A stretch of DNA of 64,000 nt, taken from NCBI GenBank assembly GCA_014607495.2, contig CP053155.1, positions 13,268,001 to 13,332,000 of the forward strand, read 5' to 3'. This document shows positions 33,858 to 45,904 of this stretch, piece by piece; the stretch's first letter is position 1, and each line of letters starts with the position of its first letter. This DNA comes from Carposina sasakii. Taxonomy: Eukaryota; Arthropoda; Insecta; Lepidoptera; Carposinidae. Both the position numbers and the translations under genes were made by a program. The notes below the pieces were generated by a model. It worked only from the letters and a program-made list of their open reading frames with translations, was not told the origin of the DNA and searched no databases.

Positions 33858-36574
33858 AACAGACACATCTTAAAACCTTTTTTCAAAACGCGCCTCTCCA
33901 GAGAAATCACTTAAATTAAAAGGCAAACCGAACTCTCTCCCGCAAAAGGCTTGTTCCTGCTTGTTCCACATTTCTCTCACGTCCTAGAGAGCCGAATAAA
34001 CATGATACACCGCAATATGAATATTTTTCGGGCAAACGTTTCAATAAAGCCAGTGTAAGAGGTACATTTTCATATGAATTGCTGTTATCACGAAAGTGTC
34101 TTGAATAGAAAAGTCATGTGTTTTGTGATAGCGCGTTATAAGCGAATTGGTATTTTAAGATTTTGCTCGTTCTACTGTATTTCTATTATTCTTCTGGGTA
34201 TTTTATGTGATACGAGCCGAGATATCGAACGTTTCTGCCATAATGTGTACGTAAGCATCTGAGTAAACGTCGCAATTGTCGTGTGTTTTATTTATTCCAC
34301 ACACAAAATATTCTACTAATTCTTCCATCCTATTGGTCGCGTGTTATAACGTTATTTGTTCCAGATAAGTTATATTAAAAAATAAAGTGAAATTTTTCAT
34401 TTATATAATGTGCTAATTAAACGAAAATTTCACTATCACACTAGATAATAAAATACATGTTTACAATATTTAAAAAAATCGTCAGTAAAGTGCTGCTTTT
34501 TTATATTTTCTGGTTTGGTAGCAACTGTACCTAAGTTATAGGTAGGCACCTATAATGACGAATCTGGAGTATGTCAAAAATGGAATGTGACAGATTTGGA
34601 ACAAATCTACCACGATTTCTCCTTGATATTTGAGCTGAGATATTCATAGCTTACCTGTCCCGTCCAGACTTCGCCTGGCCTTGCTCGTAAATCCATTGCG
34701 ATGGAATTTCCCTGTCCGCGAGATTTATAGATGCCCGATATTACTGAATACCTGCAGTCTAGAGTCTAGACTACTCTGCTTGCATTTATCCTATCTAATG
34801 GCAAGGAGGATTTTAATCAAATCTCTTATTTCTTGCAACGTTGACGGTTATAACAAAGACAAATTTGGGTCAAGAAAAAAATATTAAATACATAACCTCA
34901 CGCCTAGGTTCAATAAGGATAGACAGAGACTACAGATGCTAAATAGAGATACCACGTTCAAAAGATACATATTTCGCCAGTCGCTCGTCGGTTTCGGGTG
35001 CTCTTAACTACCCCTTTCTTTAAGAAAAATTGTGGTTCTTTGAAATCTAAGCGAGGAGAAAAAAATTGCACTTTTGCTATGATTTTAGCCATCCACTGTT
35101 GCTCATCATTAACATTTGGTCGTATATATTTGGTCTATTCGTAAATGCTCTCTTGAAAGAGTTCTGCGGTCTACAGATGACCTAATGATTATTGCCCTAT
35201 ACTATTTCGTCCATGTAATTGCCCTCAACAAGATACTAAAATGTGTTTAAACACGCACTAAGTACACCAAACTAACATACATAAACGCTTACTTATAATA
35301 CTAATCTTATCGGTTGAGCAAAAACTTATCGTAAATCAGGGTACAAGTTTATTTCGATCCGGATGTAAAAAAAGGGAAAAAGGGCACAAAATGTCAAACA
35401 AACGATTCTAAGTCAACAGTCCCTTCGATAATCTGAAAATAGAATTTACAAAAAATATGGACAAGTTTGAAACTGAATGTACGTTCAGGTTCTGTATGTT
35501 AAGTTTATTGTTTAAAAAAAAATTAAGTGATGTTTGGCTATTGTAATTGTAATGGTTAGAAATTGTAGTTAGTTAGTTAGTAATCATCGTTAGCAGCTTT
35601 TAATTATGTACATTAAATGTATTCTTTCATTAGTTTTTTTATTTATTTATTATTATAAATACAGTGCAAAACTTATTTCTAAATTGAAATCCCACAAAAC
35701 TGTTAAAACAGTTTGTCTGCGGGATCAAGGGTACCTCATATTATTGTTAAACATTGGAAGAAAGTACCTTCCTATTTTCCAATCATATTTCTAGTTTAGT
35801 GTAGACAGTAAATATTCTTTTACCTTATTTTTAAACTTATTTCTATTTGTTTCCCGCACGCAATGTGTTTAAAAGGTATGGTAACCGTTTTGCTAACGTT
35901 CTAACTCCGTAGTAATTCTTGACTCGGGGTACTTCACATTTGCCCGATGACACAGACCTGGTAGTATGTGGCTATGTGCTAATAACTTTAGTGAATGCTC
36001 TTGACTGTTGTGATTGTTTATAGCAAGTAGGTATTTATGCTTTAGCCTGATTGGTAAAATGTTACAAATTTAAAGTTTCGCGAAAATTTTGCCATGACAA
36101 AGTTAAAGAATTCAGGAATGTATAGGTACTTTAACTATCTCTTACTCAATATAATACCTATACTATGTAGGATTTTCGCAAAAGTAATAAATATTATCTG
36201 TCTCGCAAAAAATAAAAACGCTCACGCTGATCCGTTCATTTTTGCCTCTAGGTACGCAGGATAGGATAGGCCCATGAAGAAGGTATAAAAGTTTTATTTC
36301 TTCTCCATGGATAGGACCATTGTGACATTGCCACAGTTATAAATTGAAGAAGCTCTAAGCATTTCATAACATTACCAACGGATCTCCAAAACCAATGCTT
36401 TGACAAGCAAGTTACAAAAACTACAAAATGACAGATAACATTTGATAAAGCTCAGGGGTGTTCGTGACTCAATGTGGTTATGGCACGCACGGCCTTGCCA
36501 TGGCCACACTACTAGGATCTGCTAATAAATATGGCAGTGTAGACGCCTAGATGTAGCCACGATTTATGTCCAGT

Positions 36575-36690
36575 GATGTATACCAGTCTTTTACATCTGA
36601 CCCCACTAATTTAAACGTGGCTGTGGGATTTTTTTTATGACCCTGCAGTTCTAGCTACCCCATTGCGGGACACACAGACGTGTGTTGTGC
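36575..36690 (+). repeat. Copy of the GATCCTGCAG dispersed repeat family (3' half)
   Basis: TTACATCTGACCCCACTAAT, AACGTGGCTGTGGGATT, CCCTGCAGTTCTAGCTACCC and GGGACACACAG in the family order. Confidence 0.6.
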
Positions 36691-37386
36691 AGTGTGTGTT
36701 ACCATAAAATATATGGGGAAAATTTCTTTGCCGTTACAAGTCCTCTGGCATATCCGGAATCAGGCACAGCAAGCCATACTCATAACCCTACACTCAAGGT
36801 CCTCTATACTCGGAATCAGCCTCGTAAGTTATCGTTCATTTTTTGAAACCATAACCCGTCTTTGCGCGGCGATATCAAGTCACATGTCTTATCATGCATG
36901 GGTAGACCATTCTAGTCAGAAGAGAGCCCTACATCTACCAAACACTGAATCAGACATTTTAGCGATAGTTTCCGAAAGTGTAGCTATCTCTTATGATGGG
37001 ATGGCCAGACCCATATTTTAGTGCTTTTGTTTGTATCAGGAACATGAAACATACAAAAAGCCTTAGGTACTTTCGCATTTTTAAAAAGTTTGGCTATATA
37101 AATACAGCAAAGTTAATTTAAAACTTGAGCCGATAGCGGTGAGATCAATAGTGACAGACAGACGGATTGATGAGTTTTGTAAGTACCCGCGTTTTTGTTC
37201 CCTTTTCTGATATGTAAATCGGCATTAGTTTTATTGATATTTCATGTCTGCATTGTTTTTGTAGATGTTATTCTTTGTATTCCTTCGTCTAGACGTCACG
37301 ACATATACAAAATAGTACAAAAAGTAATTGTTCTTAGAATAATGCTGTACATTTAAAATCATTTATGTACATATATGCTATTTATA

Positions 37387-37597
37387 CACGGTGGAACAAA
37401 AGCTAAATGCTTCAAAAATGCACTACCTACAAAGTACCTAAAGTTTGAGAATCAAAATAACATGTTTATATTTTGAATTTGTACGTTATTTAGTTATTTT
37501 CTATACTTTTTAGAAAAATAAACAAGTGATTAGTAGTTCTCTACAGTGGGCTATATTTGTAGCATTTCCCTTAACATACGCCTTGTGCTACATCCTG
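37387..37597. mobile_element. MITE of the CAGGGTGTAAC family, diverged copy
   Basis: Left end CACGGTGGAACAAAAGC and right end GTGCTACATCCTG, each beside TA. The inner right part CTACAGTGGGCTATATTTGT is close to 49677 and 15378. It is more worn than the copy at 49474. Confidence 0.6.
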
Positions 37598-38487
37598 TAT
37601 TTTAAATGAAAATATATTCTGTAAAAAACTTCTCATATATGTTACAGTGCCTTCAAAACCTCTCCTGCCTTGCCTGCGTTTTACATGAAAAGCACACTTT
37701 AATCTGCGGTGCAGTTATTGGAAAGTATCTTACTTTCAAATGTTGTACTTACAGCATATTTATTATTCTACTGTTACATATACAATACAGATATACTGTA
37801 CCATTTTTTGTGGCAGTACTACATGTACTATGTAGTATCTCTATATGTCTGTGGTACTAACCGGTACCCATTAGGGTTAGGTTTTCTACTATTATTCAAC
37901 TATTTTATGTATTTTCAATATATAATAGCATTTTTGTAAATAATGTAGGACTATGTAAATAACCACGTTACATATTTCGAAAAATTCATTATTTAATATA
38001 ACTGGCATAAACACACACTTTACCAACAGAAAATACACACAGTTGTGTTTGTGTACCATCTACTAACGAACTGTCAAAAATCCTTTACCTATTCTTTCAT
38101 CCCCTTATTACCAAATCGAACGTGTCAAATGTTATGACAGTTTTGAGAGATGTCACAATGAATATGGTCACAAAGGGGATTGTCCCTCGATTGTCACTAA
38201 AATACAATGGAATGTTTTACCTCTGAATACACGGTTGAGTTCAAGGAACATAGTAGGTCGCCATTTTATATGTGGGATTGAGAGAAATAGGGAAATATTT
38301 AGAGAATATAAAATCCCAACTGCGAAAGTTAGTTTCCTTGTTTTTTATTTCTTCACGCCCAAACTACTGAACCGATTTAAATTAAATTTGCTACACAGGT
38401 AGGTACTCTAAGAGTCTGAGAAAGGACACAGGCAACTCAGATAAATATTTTTTTTCTAGAAAAATATGATTTCTATTTATGCATCAA

Positions 38488-38572
38488 TAGCTACATACAT
38501 ACATATAATCACGCCTTCATCTCTTATGGGGTAGGCAGAGCACCAAGGGCCGATAGAACCACATGGTGCCAC
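38488..38572 (+). repeat. Dispersed repeat with AATCACGCCTT..GGCCGATAGAACCACAT
   Basis: CATACATATAATCACGCCTT, then a GGGGTAGGCAGAG block and GGGCCGATAGAACCACAT. Nearly the same sequence lies at 52883-52965, with shorter versions at 50470-50515, 40100-40165 and 63930-63990. Confidence 0.65.
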
Positions 38573-38755
38573 TTCTGACCAATTTAGATGGTATAGTTGA
38601 GATGTACAAGTTCGGTTAGTAGTGACAGGTGATCAGCTCATCGCCTACAAAACACCAATATATAGCTACATATTAATATTAATTATTTCACGTGTAGATA
38701 TATACTCTATTTTTGTGATAATATCAGATCAATATAAAGCAGAGCTAAACTTACA

Positions 38756-38786
38756 TGTCATGTCATGTCATGTCATGTCATGTCAT
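38756..38786. repeat. (CATGT)n microsatellite
   Basis: Six tandem CATGT/TGTCA pentamers. Confidence 0.9.
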
Positions 38787-38966
38787 CATATTTGTACGTA
38801 TGTATGTTGTAGGTAATGTATAATATGAAGGACGAAGACGTTCTGCTATCCTTACACAAGACATGCGCAGGCGCAGCCCCCACGTCCTGAGATGTTAATC
38901 TTACTAGGCCCGTATTTGGTTTTTGTGGACAGAATTAAATCTACACTCGATTCTTGTTAACAAACA

Positions 38967-39035
38967 CCATTGGTTTAGTGGTTATGATTGCTCAGCTTTA
39001 AAAACTGAAAAGTAACGTGTTCGAATCCGGGCAAT
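38967..39035 (+). repeat. tRNA-like sequence, probably a tRNA-derived SINE or pseudogene
   Basis: TGGTTTAGTGGTTATGA fits a pol III A box and GTGTTCGAATCCGGG a B box, at tRNA-like spacing. The two ends do not pair as a clean acceptor stem, and an AT-rich tail (AATTTTATTTAATTTTAC) follows. That makes a functional tRNA unlikely. Confidence 0.55.
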
Positions 39036-39086
39036 TTTATTTAATTTTACTTATATCCCAATCCCAAACTAGACCATCACAACTAA

Positions 39087-39594
39087 TCTATACTAATAAT
39101 ATTATAAAGCTGAAGAGTTTGTTTGTTTGTTTGTTTGTTTGTTTGATTGAACGCGCTAATCTCCGGAACTACTGGGTCGAATTAAAAAATTCTTTTTGTG
39201 TTGGATAGTCCATTTATCGAGGAAGGCTTTAGGCTATATATCATCACAGTGCGACCAATAGGGACGAAGAATAAGAGGAAAATGTGGAAAAAACGGGGAA
39301 AATTATTCAACTTTGGAGACTTCCGTTGCGTACGCTGCGTAAACGGTTCAAGTTATCCAAAAAATATGTATGAAAGAATAAAATTACGTAGAAATGATAT
39401 GAAAGAAAAAAATTGAAGGTCTAGACTGCCTGATGCAGAACCCTTAGCAGCCCAGCTAAACTTTGAGAGATATGAAAATACCGTCTTAGGAAAAGTTGCT
39501 CAGCATGATAAGCACTTTCTAAACGTAATCAGGGGGCGGGCTTCACACGGATGCAATGCCCTTTCACGCGGACGAAGTCGCGGGCGGCCGCTAG
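39087..39594 (+). mobile_element. Complete non-autonomous Helitron
   Basis: 508 bp beginning TCTATACTAATAATATTATA and ending in a GC hairpin (GCGGACGAAGTCGCGGGCGG, CCGC) followed by CTAG. It sits between A and T, the standard Helitron insertion site. A (GTTT)n run lies near the 5' end (39117-39145). Typical sentence-like blocks (CTCCGGAACTACTGGGTCGA, AGGCTTTAGGCTATATATCA) are shared with other Helitron remnants here. No Rep/helicase gene is present. Confidence 0.85.
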
Positions 39595-39984
39595 TATTAT
39601 ATAATTACGAAAGTAAGCTCATTTGTTTGTTTACTACCTCTTAGTAGGTACTTTATTTAGTCAACATTTCTTTATATTTATCGTTAATGACTTAAGTATT
39701 TTTCTATAATGTCCTGAACGATAGTAAAGTAACTAACACAAATATCTAATATGTACATACAATTTGGTGTTAAAGTTATTATAACCATATAATTGATTTT
39801 TTAACAATTTAAACCACATTGAAACTAACTGGTACTGTCAACGTACAATTAACTTTTATTACTCGCACCTTAATAACGTAAAGGCGTGACCAGATTAAGG
39901 GTACTGTCATATCTACAGCGATAAGCTATATCCGTTCCTAGTTGTTGTTGGATATAAATCTAATTCCATTTGTCATTCTTATTA

Positions 39985-40080
39985 TTTATTGTACTTACAC
40001 AAAAAAATAAAATTACGGGGATAAAAAGAGATGCATGTACAATGGCAAGATTATCTCTACGAGAGATTCTCTTACAAATA
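39985..40080 (-). mobile_element. 3' untranslated end of a LINE
   Basis: On the minus strand it matches the tail of the LINE at 46082-46451: GAGATAATCTTGCCATTGTA, CATGCATCTCTT, then TTTTTTTGTGTAAGT. No coding part remains. Confidence 0.6.
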
Positions 40081-40802
40081 ATACCTACCTATACATACAT
40101 TTAGTCACGCTCATTATCCCCTAAAAAAGTTGGGCAGAGGTGTGCAAATTACCAATTTTTCACCAGTTAGCCTATTAAGGCAAATAATATCTTGACTTAA
40201 TATAGTTAGCTGTAAAACTTTACTGTCTGAATACTGAATTCTTTTGATGTTCCTAATGTTTCGTACAAGAACCGAAGACTAAAACTAGGTTTTATACGTT
40301 TGAAAAAATCCTTATCGTGTGGTAGGACAAGAATGGAAGAAACGGACAGAATTAGATTATTATCACATACTTGTTGCTAGCTTCTGTCTCGCCTCGCTGG
40401 TGCTATAACAGTAGCCTCTTTACATGAGCCGAGAACACATCATTCACGTTTATTGATATGAGCAGCTCATAATACCCCATTAGCGTGTATGGGACGATGA
40501 TAGCATCGTTTGATATGATTTATTAATTTAATTTCGCTGTAAAGGTATAAAATAAACCTATAATTGGTTACCTTGACTTTTATGCGGGAAATGAACGTAT
40601 TAATTTACATAATACCTACTTTCTATTAGGATTTAATATCTGTTTAATATATAACCCCAATAGAAAACTTACACTAAACGTTGGTATTCTTAGTGATAAC
40701 TTTTCTCCTGGAACTTAAAATTGCTGCCTTGTCAGTGTTTTAGAGGATACACTTTGGAGAGTGTGCTAGGAACTTCACAATACAGTTCCACCAGCCCCTT
40801 TT

Positions 40803-41018
40803 CACCATCGGAATACTAGACGCAGACTAGCGTATCACCCTCATGTTGTTGATATCCCACCCATCCGTACCAAACGCTATGCTAACTCGTTTGTAATGCG
40901 AACGGCTAAGGAGCGGAATGCACTTCCTGCCGATGTATTTCCCGAGCACTACAACATTGGTCTCTTTAAAGCTAGAGTGAATAGGCACTTTCGAGGCACA
41001 CAAAAAAAACTTGATTGA
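40803..41018 (+). pseudogene. C-terminus of a Jockey/CR1-type LINE reverse transcriptase protein
   Basis: An open stretch of 71 codons ending in TGA contains RRRLAYHPHVVDIPPIRTKR, YANSFVMRTAKERNALPADV and FPEHYNIGLFKARVNRHF. This is the conserved tail of insect LINE ORF2 proteins, where the usual word is 'REWNSLP'; here the tryptophan is replaced by arginine (CGG). The reverse-transcriptase core is absent, so this is a 5'-truncated dead copy. It is followed by an A-run (41001-41009) within the frame. The assignment to the LINE group is sure; the exact clade is not. Confidence 0.75.
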
Positions 41019-41109
41019 GAAATGGTACCTATTTTGTTTACTTTGACAGTAAAGTAATTTTCACACACAATGTGGTTGAAGTTTCAGTCAACGATATGGG
41101 TTCTACTTT

Positions 41110-41350
41110 TATGATAACATTGTATTACCTGATGCTGAGCCTTACTAAACACATCAGCTACATCTCCTCCCGTGCATGTCGTAAGAGACTAAGAGACGAC
41201 TAAGGAACTCGGGCGATCTCTTATGCGATAAACTAGCACTGATCAATAACATCTATCCCCTCTGTGCCCCTGTGTGTGTGACTATGGGATCTCTATTATG
41301 ATTCTGAAGTTCTGGCTAGCCCATTTCGGAAACACAGCCTTGTCTATAAT
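41110..41350 (+). repeat. Full copy of the GATCCTGCAG dispersed repeat family
   Basis: Starts near CATCAGCTACATCTCCTCCC and CATGTCGTAAGAG, then AACTCGGGCGATC, CTTATGCGATAA, and ends TGTGACTATGGGATC, AAGTTCTGGCTAGCCCATTT, CGGAAACACAGCC. It lies about 100 bp downstream of the LINE C-terminus at 40803-41018. A second copy in inverted orientation lies just upstream of the LINE fragment at 46082. Confidence 0.6.
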
Positions 41351-41354
41351 ATGT

Positions 41355-42050
41355 ATGTATATATATGTATGTATGTAACTAAGTTTTGTGGTGACCACGT
41401 GATTGGGTTGTCATTCAGCCTACATTAAGGGCGCTTAATGGTGGTCATGTTCTATTGGGACTTTAAAGCAATCTCAAGAAAAAGGTATCTCTTAACTTTG
41501 TCTGTAACCGGTAAAAGGTCCGTGGATTTAAACGAGATGTTTTAAATAACATCGAAACAACTCGATTAAACTAAGAGAAAGCGAAAACGAGGCCTTTCTG
41601 TTTAATCCGAAACGGCTCGAGTCAAATGTCTTGCAATAAACAATGATTTCATTTACACAGATCGAATGAAAATAAATTGAGAGTTAACTGTTAACGGACA
41701 CACTGGGTACGTAAACGGCGGTGGCTGAACTTAGCGTTCTTTTCTCTATTTTGTAGTACACCGCACTGCAATGATTTTTCTAAGCTTATATGCGTCAAAG
41801 ATGTTAACGCCATAGAGGAGGATAACATTAGAATGAGTTGGAAAGAGTAGTATAACAATAACTGTAGGCCTTTGCCTAGCAGCTGTGCGAAATAATATAG
41901 ACTACCTTAAAAACTCCATAATATAATCCGTTAGGATATGGTTGATCGTTTCATCATTTAAACATTGTGCTGAGGGATTCAGCTTAGTTTGCCGAGATTT
42001 GGCTTATGTATAGCTATCGGGATGAAAAAATAACGTTTCCAATAATGTAA
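41355..42050. other. No gene or clear repeat seen
   Basis: After a TATGTATGTATATATATGTA microsatellite at the start, nothing was recognised on either strand. Confidence 0.4.
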
Positions 42051-42054
42051 TTTC

Positions 42055-42194
42055 AAAAAGAGATGGTAAAATTCGTCATCCGAGTAATTGACCCGGTGGC
42101 TCAGCGGTAAGAGCGCTAGCACGGAATGCAGAGGTCGTGGGTTCGATTCCCACCCGGGTGAGGATTTTTTTCCATTTCTTTATTAATAATTTTA
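42055..42194 (+). mobile_element. tRNA-derived SINE, plus-strand copy
   Basis: A tRNA-like core (42090-42163) has an A box TGGCTCAGCGG, a D stem GCTC/GAGC, a T arm GTGGG..CCCAC around a perfect B box GGTTCGATTCC, and ACCCGG/CCGGGT acceptor pairing. The anticodon stem does not form cleanly. The homology with the copy at 44840-44986 runs beyond the tRNA part on both sides (AGATGGTAAAATTCGTCATC upstream; CCATTTCTTTATTAATAATT downstream), so the mobile unit is about 140 bp. Target duplication not clear here. Confidence 0.75.
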
Positions 42195-42420
42195 TACCTT
42201 AAAAACGGCTCATTTGTAACCTAGAGACAAAACCATTAAAATTATTTTATCATCGCATTGACTATTTGTAAAATTTTGAATGCTACAATACCACACCACC
42301 AGCAAAACCAAAAATATAGAAGGTCATGATCACTATCATCAAGTTAACCGGTAACAACGCCATTTTAGCGATTTTGTATTCCTAGATACTAAAGTTCATC
42401 TAAGCTTAGTATTATATTAA

Positions 42421-42463
42421 GGGAACTGGTTACTGATACCCTCACTATCAGTAACTAGTTCCC
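42421..42463. repeat. 18-bp stem inverted repeat
   Basis: GGGAACTGGTTACTGATA, a 7-base loop, then TATCAGTAACTAGTTCCC; one mismatch. No element ends recognised around it. Confidence 0.7.
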
Positions 42464-42556
42464 TGCATAGTGTATCCTTAATTTAGAAGTAGGAGCGATG
42501 GTGAACCGAGATATACCCACCGGCGGAAGTTTATTTACTTAAATATCACAGAGTAA

Positions 42557-42727
42557 AGGTCGGTTCATATCTGACGGAAGATGCGTCGAGCGTATCTCCA
42601 GGTACAGACAAACGCACTAACGCATCATCGGTTGAGTGTGAAAGGTTGAATGTGTTGTCATATATTTGCATATTGTAACGCGACCGACAAATACGCGACG
42701 GATTTTCCGTCAGATATGAACCGACCC
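42557..42727. mobile_element. MITE with TAA target duplication (Harbinger-like)
   Basis: Inverted ends GGTCGGTTCATATCTGACGG and CCGTCAGATATGAACCGACC, with TAA directly outside each end. A 3-bp TWA duplication is the mark of PIF/Harbinger elements; the family call is inferred from that only. Confidence 0.7.
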
Positions 42728-43101
42728 TAAAGTTATATTTCAGAACTTGAGTAGAAGTAGAAATACCTATCTATATTTTCCCAAGTCGTATACCAATTAA
42801 TTAAGATAAAATAATTTAAAATATTACTATTTTCCTGTTTCAAATATTTCCTTTAACTGGTGAAAAGTGGGTGCGTAATTTCCACACTGCTGCCCAAGAT
42901 CCTTGGGGTAAAATGGTCATGACTATATGTAGGTATGTATGTAGGTATGTTTAAATATTGTGGTACAGACTGTAGGTAGATACATTTTTGTTTATTTTTT
43001 TGGAAACAAGGCAGACAAAGATGTAACATGTAAAACGTTTCTTTAACTTATTTAACTCATTTCATACCAAATCTTAATTCATAAACATATACTTATACAT
43101 A

Positions 43102-43500
43102 CTGGGTGTAAAAAGACAATTTTGTTCTTTTGATACCTCGTATTGTTTGTAACATCACGATTATTTTTTTCTATGTAAGCACCCCTGGGAAACTACGGGT
43201 TTCCAAGATATTCAGGTCCAAAGTTTCATTAATATTACCTATAATTTTTTTTACATAAATCCATCTGAAATCGGTTAACAAACATTTTTTTCAAAGATAC
43301 CATGTCAAAATGTTATAATGTTAGTTTTGTAGGTAAATTTGTACTTTGCGAATCAAGCGAATACATTGCTTTCAATAAAATGACAGTATTTTTTCATAAT
43401 TTTTTGTCGTTTCCCAGGGTTGGTTCCATAGAATAAAATAATAGTAACCTTACAAAGAATACGAGGTATTAAAAAATCATCATAGTCTTTTTACACCCTG
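43102..43500. mobile_element. TA-flanked MITE of the GGGTGTAAAAAGAC family
   Basis: Left end CTGGGTGTAAAAAGACAA and right end GACTAAAA-type TAGTCTTTTTACACCCTG, each beside TA. Inner inverted words ACCTCGTATT / AATACGAGGT and CCCTGGGAAAC / TTTCCCAGGG. Pairs with 46952-47352, which lies in the other orientation. Confidence 0.75.
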
Positions 43501-43972
43501 TATACTTATGTAATTTTCTTAGAACTTCCCTAACATTCTTGTTAATAATCCTGTTCCTTTAAATCCAATGGAAATTTACATATATTCCAAAGCTCAAACT
43601 CTACCGCAAGTAGGCACTTTAGCGACCCTTTCGTCCCTTCTTAGCCTGTCTAATCTCTGCCCTTATCTGCCCTGCAGGTCACAGGCATTAAGATGGCGAT
43701 AGCGTGCGGACAGCCTTAGAGTTAGTGTGCGGAGCCTTATTCGGTTGACCTAGTTTTGTTAAGTTCAGATTTTGCAGTTTAGATTAAGTAAGCTTCTGTT
43801 CTTTTGAAGATAAAATGCTTGGTTCACCATGGGAACAGACTATTGGTTGCTATGTAAAGCAAAATAGTAGTTATGAAGTGTAATTCTTAGCAATGTATTT
43901 CTTAAATCTTCTAAAAAACTGCTATAATATGCATTTTGTAGTAAATAACGAAATCAGCAATACATTTAGTAA

Positions 43973-44004
43973 TCCACGCGGACGAAGTTGCGGGCTACAG
44001 CTAG
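43973..44004 (+). mobile_element. Helitron 3' end
   Basis: CACGCGGACGAAGTTGCGGG, CTACAG, then CTAG at 44001-44004. The next Helitron begins with TC at the very next base. Confidence 0.65.
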
Positions 44005-44451
44005 TCATAACATAGTATAAAACAAAGTTGCTTCCTGCTGTCCGTCTGTCCCTTTGTATGCTTAGATCATTTATACTACGCGACGGATTTCGATTGAGTT
44101 TTGTTAAAATAGATAGAGTGGTAGAGTCAAGAGGAAGGTTTATACAGGGTTAATTTTAAAACATCAATAACCTCGCAAGACTAGGTAGCTACCATCATAA
44201 ACAACAACATTTTGTTCTAAGAGTTTTGATAATTTGTCACATTTTACTTTCGTACAAAAATAAATATCAATTTAATATTACCTATTTTAATATTTTTTCA
44301 TAATATATTGAGTTATAATAAAACTCGTAGAACAAATGTTAATGTTTATGATTTTAGCTATCTAGTCCTGCGAGGTTATTGATGTTTTAAAATGAACCCT
44401 GTATATATAGTATCAACATTGCACCTGTGCGAAGCCGGGGCGGGTCGCTAG
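44005..44451 (+). mobile_element. Second Helitron, abutting the first and split by a MITE
   Basis: Starts TCATAACATAGTATAAAACA and ends GCGAAGCCGGGGCGGGTCG, CTAG at 44448-44451, then T. A TA-flanked MITE (44145-44401) interrupts it. Fragments of the same family occur at 5690-5872. Confidence 0.6.
44145..44401. mobile_element. MITE inserted in a Helitron
   Basis: CAGGGTTAATTTTAAAACAT, CAATAACCTCGC at the left mirrors GCGAGGTTATTGATG, TTTTAAAATGAACCCTG at the right. TA lies on both sides. Inner words GTAGCTACCATCATAAAC and GTTTATGATTTTAGCTA extend the pairing. Confidence 0.8.
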
Positions 44452-44839
44452 TTTATTATAATCAAATTAATTTTCAATACTACCTACGTACTAACATTAG
44501 AGCTAGAAAATAAAATAATAAAACAGATGAAAGTCAAACCGTTTACCATCCCTGAGTCAGGCGTAGCGTAACGTAGGTAACTAAAACAACACTCAGTATA
44601 ATTATCCGGCCACACGTTATTTAATAATGTATGAACCTACAGTAAGTACAATATAACTCACTTGGCATTCAGACTCAAGCTCAAGCTGATGGCATCAAGA
44701 ATCCTTACCCGATAGGAGCATGGAGGAAATAAAGGAGGTGTGTAAGCGAAGTTTGCTTATCTATATGAGGAAGACCTCTTAGCTAAGCAAAAGTAGTCAA
44801 CGGTAAACCTTGGATTATTTATTTAAGTACTTTACATTG

Positions 44840-44986
44840 TAAAATTATTAATAAAGAAATGGAAAAAATTCCTCACCCGGGTGGGAATCGAACCCATGAC
44901 CTCTGCATTCCGCGTGTCAGTGCTCTAACCACTGAGCCACCGGGTCAATTACTCGGATGACGAATTTTACCATCTCTTTTCTAAAT
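44840..44986 (-). mobile_element. tRNA-derived SINE, minus-strand copy, with target duplication
   Basis: Same family as 42055-42194, with a better A box (TGGCTCAGTGGTTAGAGC on the minus strand) and the same B box. It is flanked by an exact 12-bp direct repeat, TACTTTACATTG, at 44828-44839 and 44987-44998. Such a duplication is expected for LINE-driven insertion. This shows that the ~140-bp unit moves as a SINE and is not a tRNA gene. Confidence 0.85.
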
Positions 44987-45904
44987 TACTTTACATTGCT
45001 TAACACAACTCTCTTTATATTATCTCCTTCATCTCTTACCCAGTAGAAAACCCTGATAGGGCTGACACAAGCCTATATTTAAACGTAATTAATGTTGAAG
45101 TCAGTTAGACCCTTATGTAAATATGGAGTCCTTTAAATATTCGGACTAATTGACCTTGTAGTTAATTAATTTACTTGTCCCTCAACTAGGTACATATATG
45201 TATGATTGTAAAGCTTATCTTAAAGTAATGTAATCTATAGTTTTTATACAGTAAACGGAAGTCATTCAAAAGAATTCGCGCATTTCGCTCCTAGACCGAT
45301 AAACATAAAATTGCAAATTGACTGGGATTTTTCCTCCAATAAGACTAGTTCATCACAAATTTTGCAGTTCACTCCTGAATCTAGGCCTCCCGCAGGTCAC
45401 ACCACAAGGCTACTGCCGATGGCAATCTGCCATAGTGGGATTTTTGCCCATAATTACCACTCTGAGCAGTTGGGTGGTGATTGGTATCCGTTATAAGTTA
45501 TTATTATTATTATGCTTTATTGTACACAGTAAAGTTTTCACAAATAAAGTTCATACAAAAAATAATATTCAGCTCCAGAATAGTATTTAAAATGAAAATT
45601 GATTATTTATTTGCTCAAAACATGGTACAATAAAGTTATTATTACATTATTAGATGAGAGACCTATTCTGCCAAAAAATGAAAATAATTGTAAGAAATAA
45701 AATTAAAATAACCGAGTGACAGCCCTATCTAATAATCCGATTACACGTAACTCTCATTACGTTATATCGATGTATCGACAAGCCCATCGAGATCTCTTTG
45801 ATAGCCACATTTTAAATTACATTGTAGATATCATAGGTATATGATATTTTGATTAATTTTAAATGTAATTCAGTAGTCTAACGTATCTAACTATGGAAGG
45901 TATA

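Larger units (their letters stand above)
33342..36570. other. Right flank, first part: no convincing gene
   Basis: AT-rich. It contains a diverged unit of the 126-bp array family (33601-33715), a perfect short hairpin (33829-33857), a GTTAGTTAGTTAG run near 35570 and TTTATTTATTTATT near 35638. Open frames of 60-80 codons are present on the plus strand (for example 33672, 34074, 34681, 35606) but show no recognisable family or splice support. Confidence 0.5.

Noticed and set aside
36680..37021. 113-codon open frame
   Set aside because: Starts in a copy of the dispersed GATCCTGCAG repeat; composition is not protein-like and no domain is visible.
42090..42163. Functional tRNA gene
   Set aside because: A and B boxes are good but the anticodon stem does not form, and homology with the second copy extends beyond the tRNA on both sides with a target duplication, so it is a SINE.
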